Source: Thalassoglobus sp. JC818 (GTDB lineage: Bacteria > Planctomycetota > Planctomycetia > Planctomycetales > Planctomycetaceae). From it: 64,000 nucleotides of DNA. A program made the position numbers and the translations under genes. Positions 63,417-64,000 of the stretch are shown piece after piece (the first letter of the stretch is position 1; each line of letters begins with the position of its first letter). The stretch lies in contig NZ_JBFEFI010000003.1 in NCBI RefSeq assembly GCF_040717535.1, positions 779,597-843,596 on the forward strand. Reading direction: 5' to 3'. The notes under the pieces are model-generated. The model saw only the letters and a list, made by a program, of their open reading frames with translations, was not told the DNA's origin and did no database searches.

Positions 63417-64000
63417 TTACTCTTCCTTGTCAGCGAGAGAGGGAAGGATAGTCCTTACTAACTGGCCGAAAAATGGTAGAAGCTTGTGGGAAACGGCAAC
63501 TTCGGTTTTTAGAAATTGTTTGTCGAAGCGAGTCCCGACCGCGATCGGAGGTGCATTTCGAAACAGCTCTATGAAATACATATAGTGCGATATTCCACTT
63601 GTAAGAAAACTTACGTAGAAGAAACCGGTGTCGAGGCGAATGTCCATCAACCATAGTGCGAGTGAATCGATATCTAGCAACACTACCATTTGATTGTCTG
63701 GGTTTAGTAGTTGGTAGGCTGAAAATATCCTTTCGTGGTCTTCAAGTCTTTTCCCTGCATCATACAAGCCGAATTCCTTCAGGAGTCCGTTGACTCCTCC
63801 GGTGGTCAAAAGCAAAGTGTCCTCGTTCAGGACTCCGATCGCGAGATTCGCTTGAATACTCGTCAGATTGAGGGAGGTCGTTAGAATCTGCTTACCGTCC
63901 GCGAGAATTGAATCGATTTCGTATTCATGCTGCACCAATTCTTCGTTGAACAGAAATCGTTTGTCGTTGAAGGCCAAAACAAGCCATCGGTGAAGACTGT
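63417..64000 (-). CDS. Hypothetical protein, 5' end beyond the window
   Basis: At least 194 codons; a TTG at 63977 could start it, but the frame stays open to the edge (HRWLVLAFNDKRFLFNEEL), so it probably begins outside. The sequence is soluble, mixed alpha/beta, with LLTTGGVNGLLKEFGLYD and SFLTSGISHYMYFIELFRN. No family was recognised. Base composition is richer in A and T than the rest of the window. It lies next to the transposase remnant, consistent with acquired DNA. Confidence 0.5.
   Translation of the reverse strand, partial: SLHRWLVLAFNDKRFLFNEELVQHEYEIDSILADGKQILTTSLNLTSIQANLAIGVLNEDTLLLTTGGVNGLLKEFGLYDAGKRLEDHERIFSAYQLLNPDNQMVVLLDIDSLALWLMDIRLDTGFFYVSFLTSGISHYMYFIELFRNAPPIAVGTRFDKQFLKTEVAVSHKLLPFFGQLVRTILPSLADKEE

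Overview
The window looks like a chromosomal segment of a planctomycete, probably order Planctomycetales. The evidence is a set of family hallmarks: a DUF1559 protein with a prepilin-like N-terminus, two ECF sigma factor/Ser-Thr kinase pairs, a DUF1570 protease-like protein, an N-terminal LESRTLLSA motif on a secreted beta-helix protein, a formylglycine sulfatase, DUF1573 and NPCBM proteins, and a peptidoglycan precursor cluster. No rRNA, tRNA, CRISPR array or intact insertion sequence was seen.

Layout. 1-2.6 kb: the end of an ABC-2 exporter operon. 2.6-11.4 kb (minus strand): a type II secretion / type IV pilus-like locus with an ATPase-like protein, three GspF-type membrane proteins, three small prepilin-like proteins and a DUF1559 protein, most joined by start/stop overlaps; a CNNM-type transporter gene sits inside it. 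The ATPase-like protein has lost its Walker A lysine, Walker B glutamate and His-box histidine. 11.6-21.1 kb: dienelactone hydrolase, RlmI-like rRNA methyltransferase, a large membrane spermidine-synthase-like protein, a DUF1570 protein and a short SecA paralogue. 21.2-26.2 kb: secreted and surface proteins, namely an acidic beta-helix protein, a Wza-like export lipoprotein and two small exported proteins. 26.2-34.1 kb: UbiD-type decarboxylase, a zinc-ribbon protein, a VWA protein, and a signalling operon of ECF sigma factor, zinc-finger kinase and membrane coiled-coil protein.

34.5-39.7 kb: murE, murF and mraY, three consecutive cytoplasmic/membrane steps of peptidoglycan precursor synthesis, followed by a small lipoprotein flanked by two similar hairpin elements. 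40-46.5 kb (minus strand): a translationally coupled SLBB membrane protein and actin-like protein, an NPCBM protein, a squalene-cyclase-repeat protein and obgE. 46.8-50.7 kb: secreted protein, sulfatase and DUF1573 protein.

50.7-64 kb is accessory in character. Genes are short, gaps are wide, and there are SUKH and SUFU immunity-type proteins, a DUF6348-like lipoprotein, a candidate YkuD-like Cys/His enzyme, a GNAT acetyltransferase, a second ECF sigma/kinase pair, and three gene remnants (alkaline-phosphatase-superfamily, transposase C-terminus, REP-associated transposase N-terminus). The best candidates for undescribed biology are the degenerate-ATPase pilus-like locus, the SLBB/actin-like pair, and the immunity-type island. 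All assignments come from reading the sequence; no database search was run.
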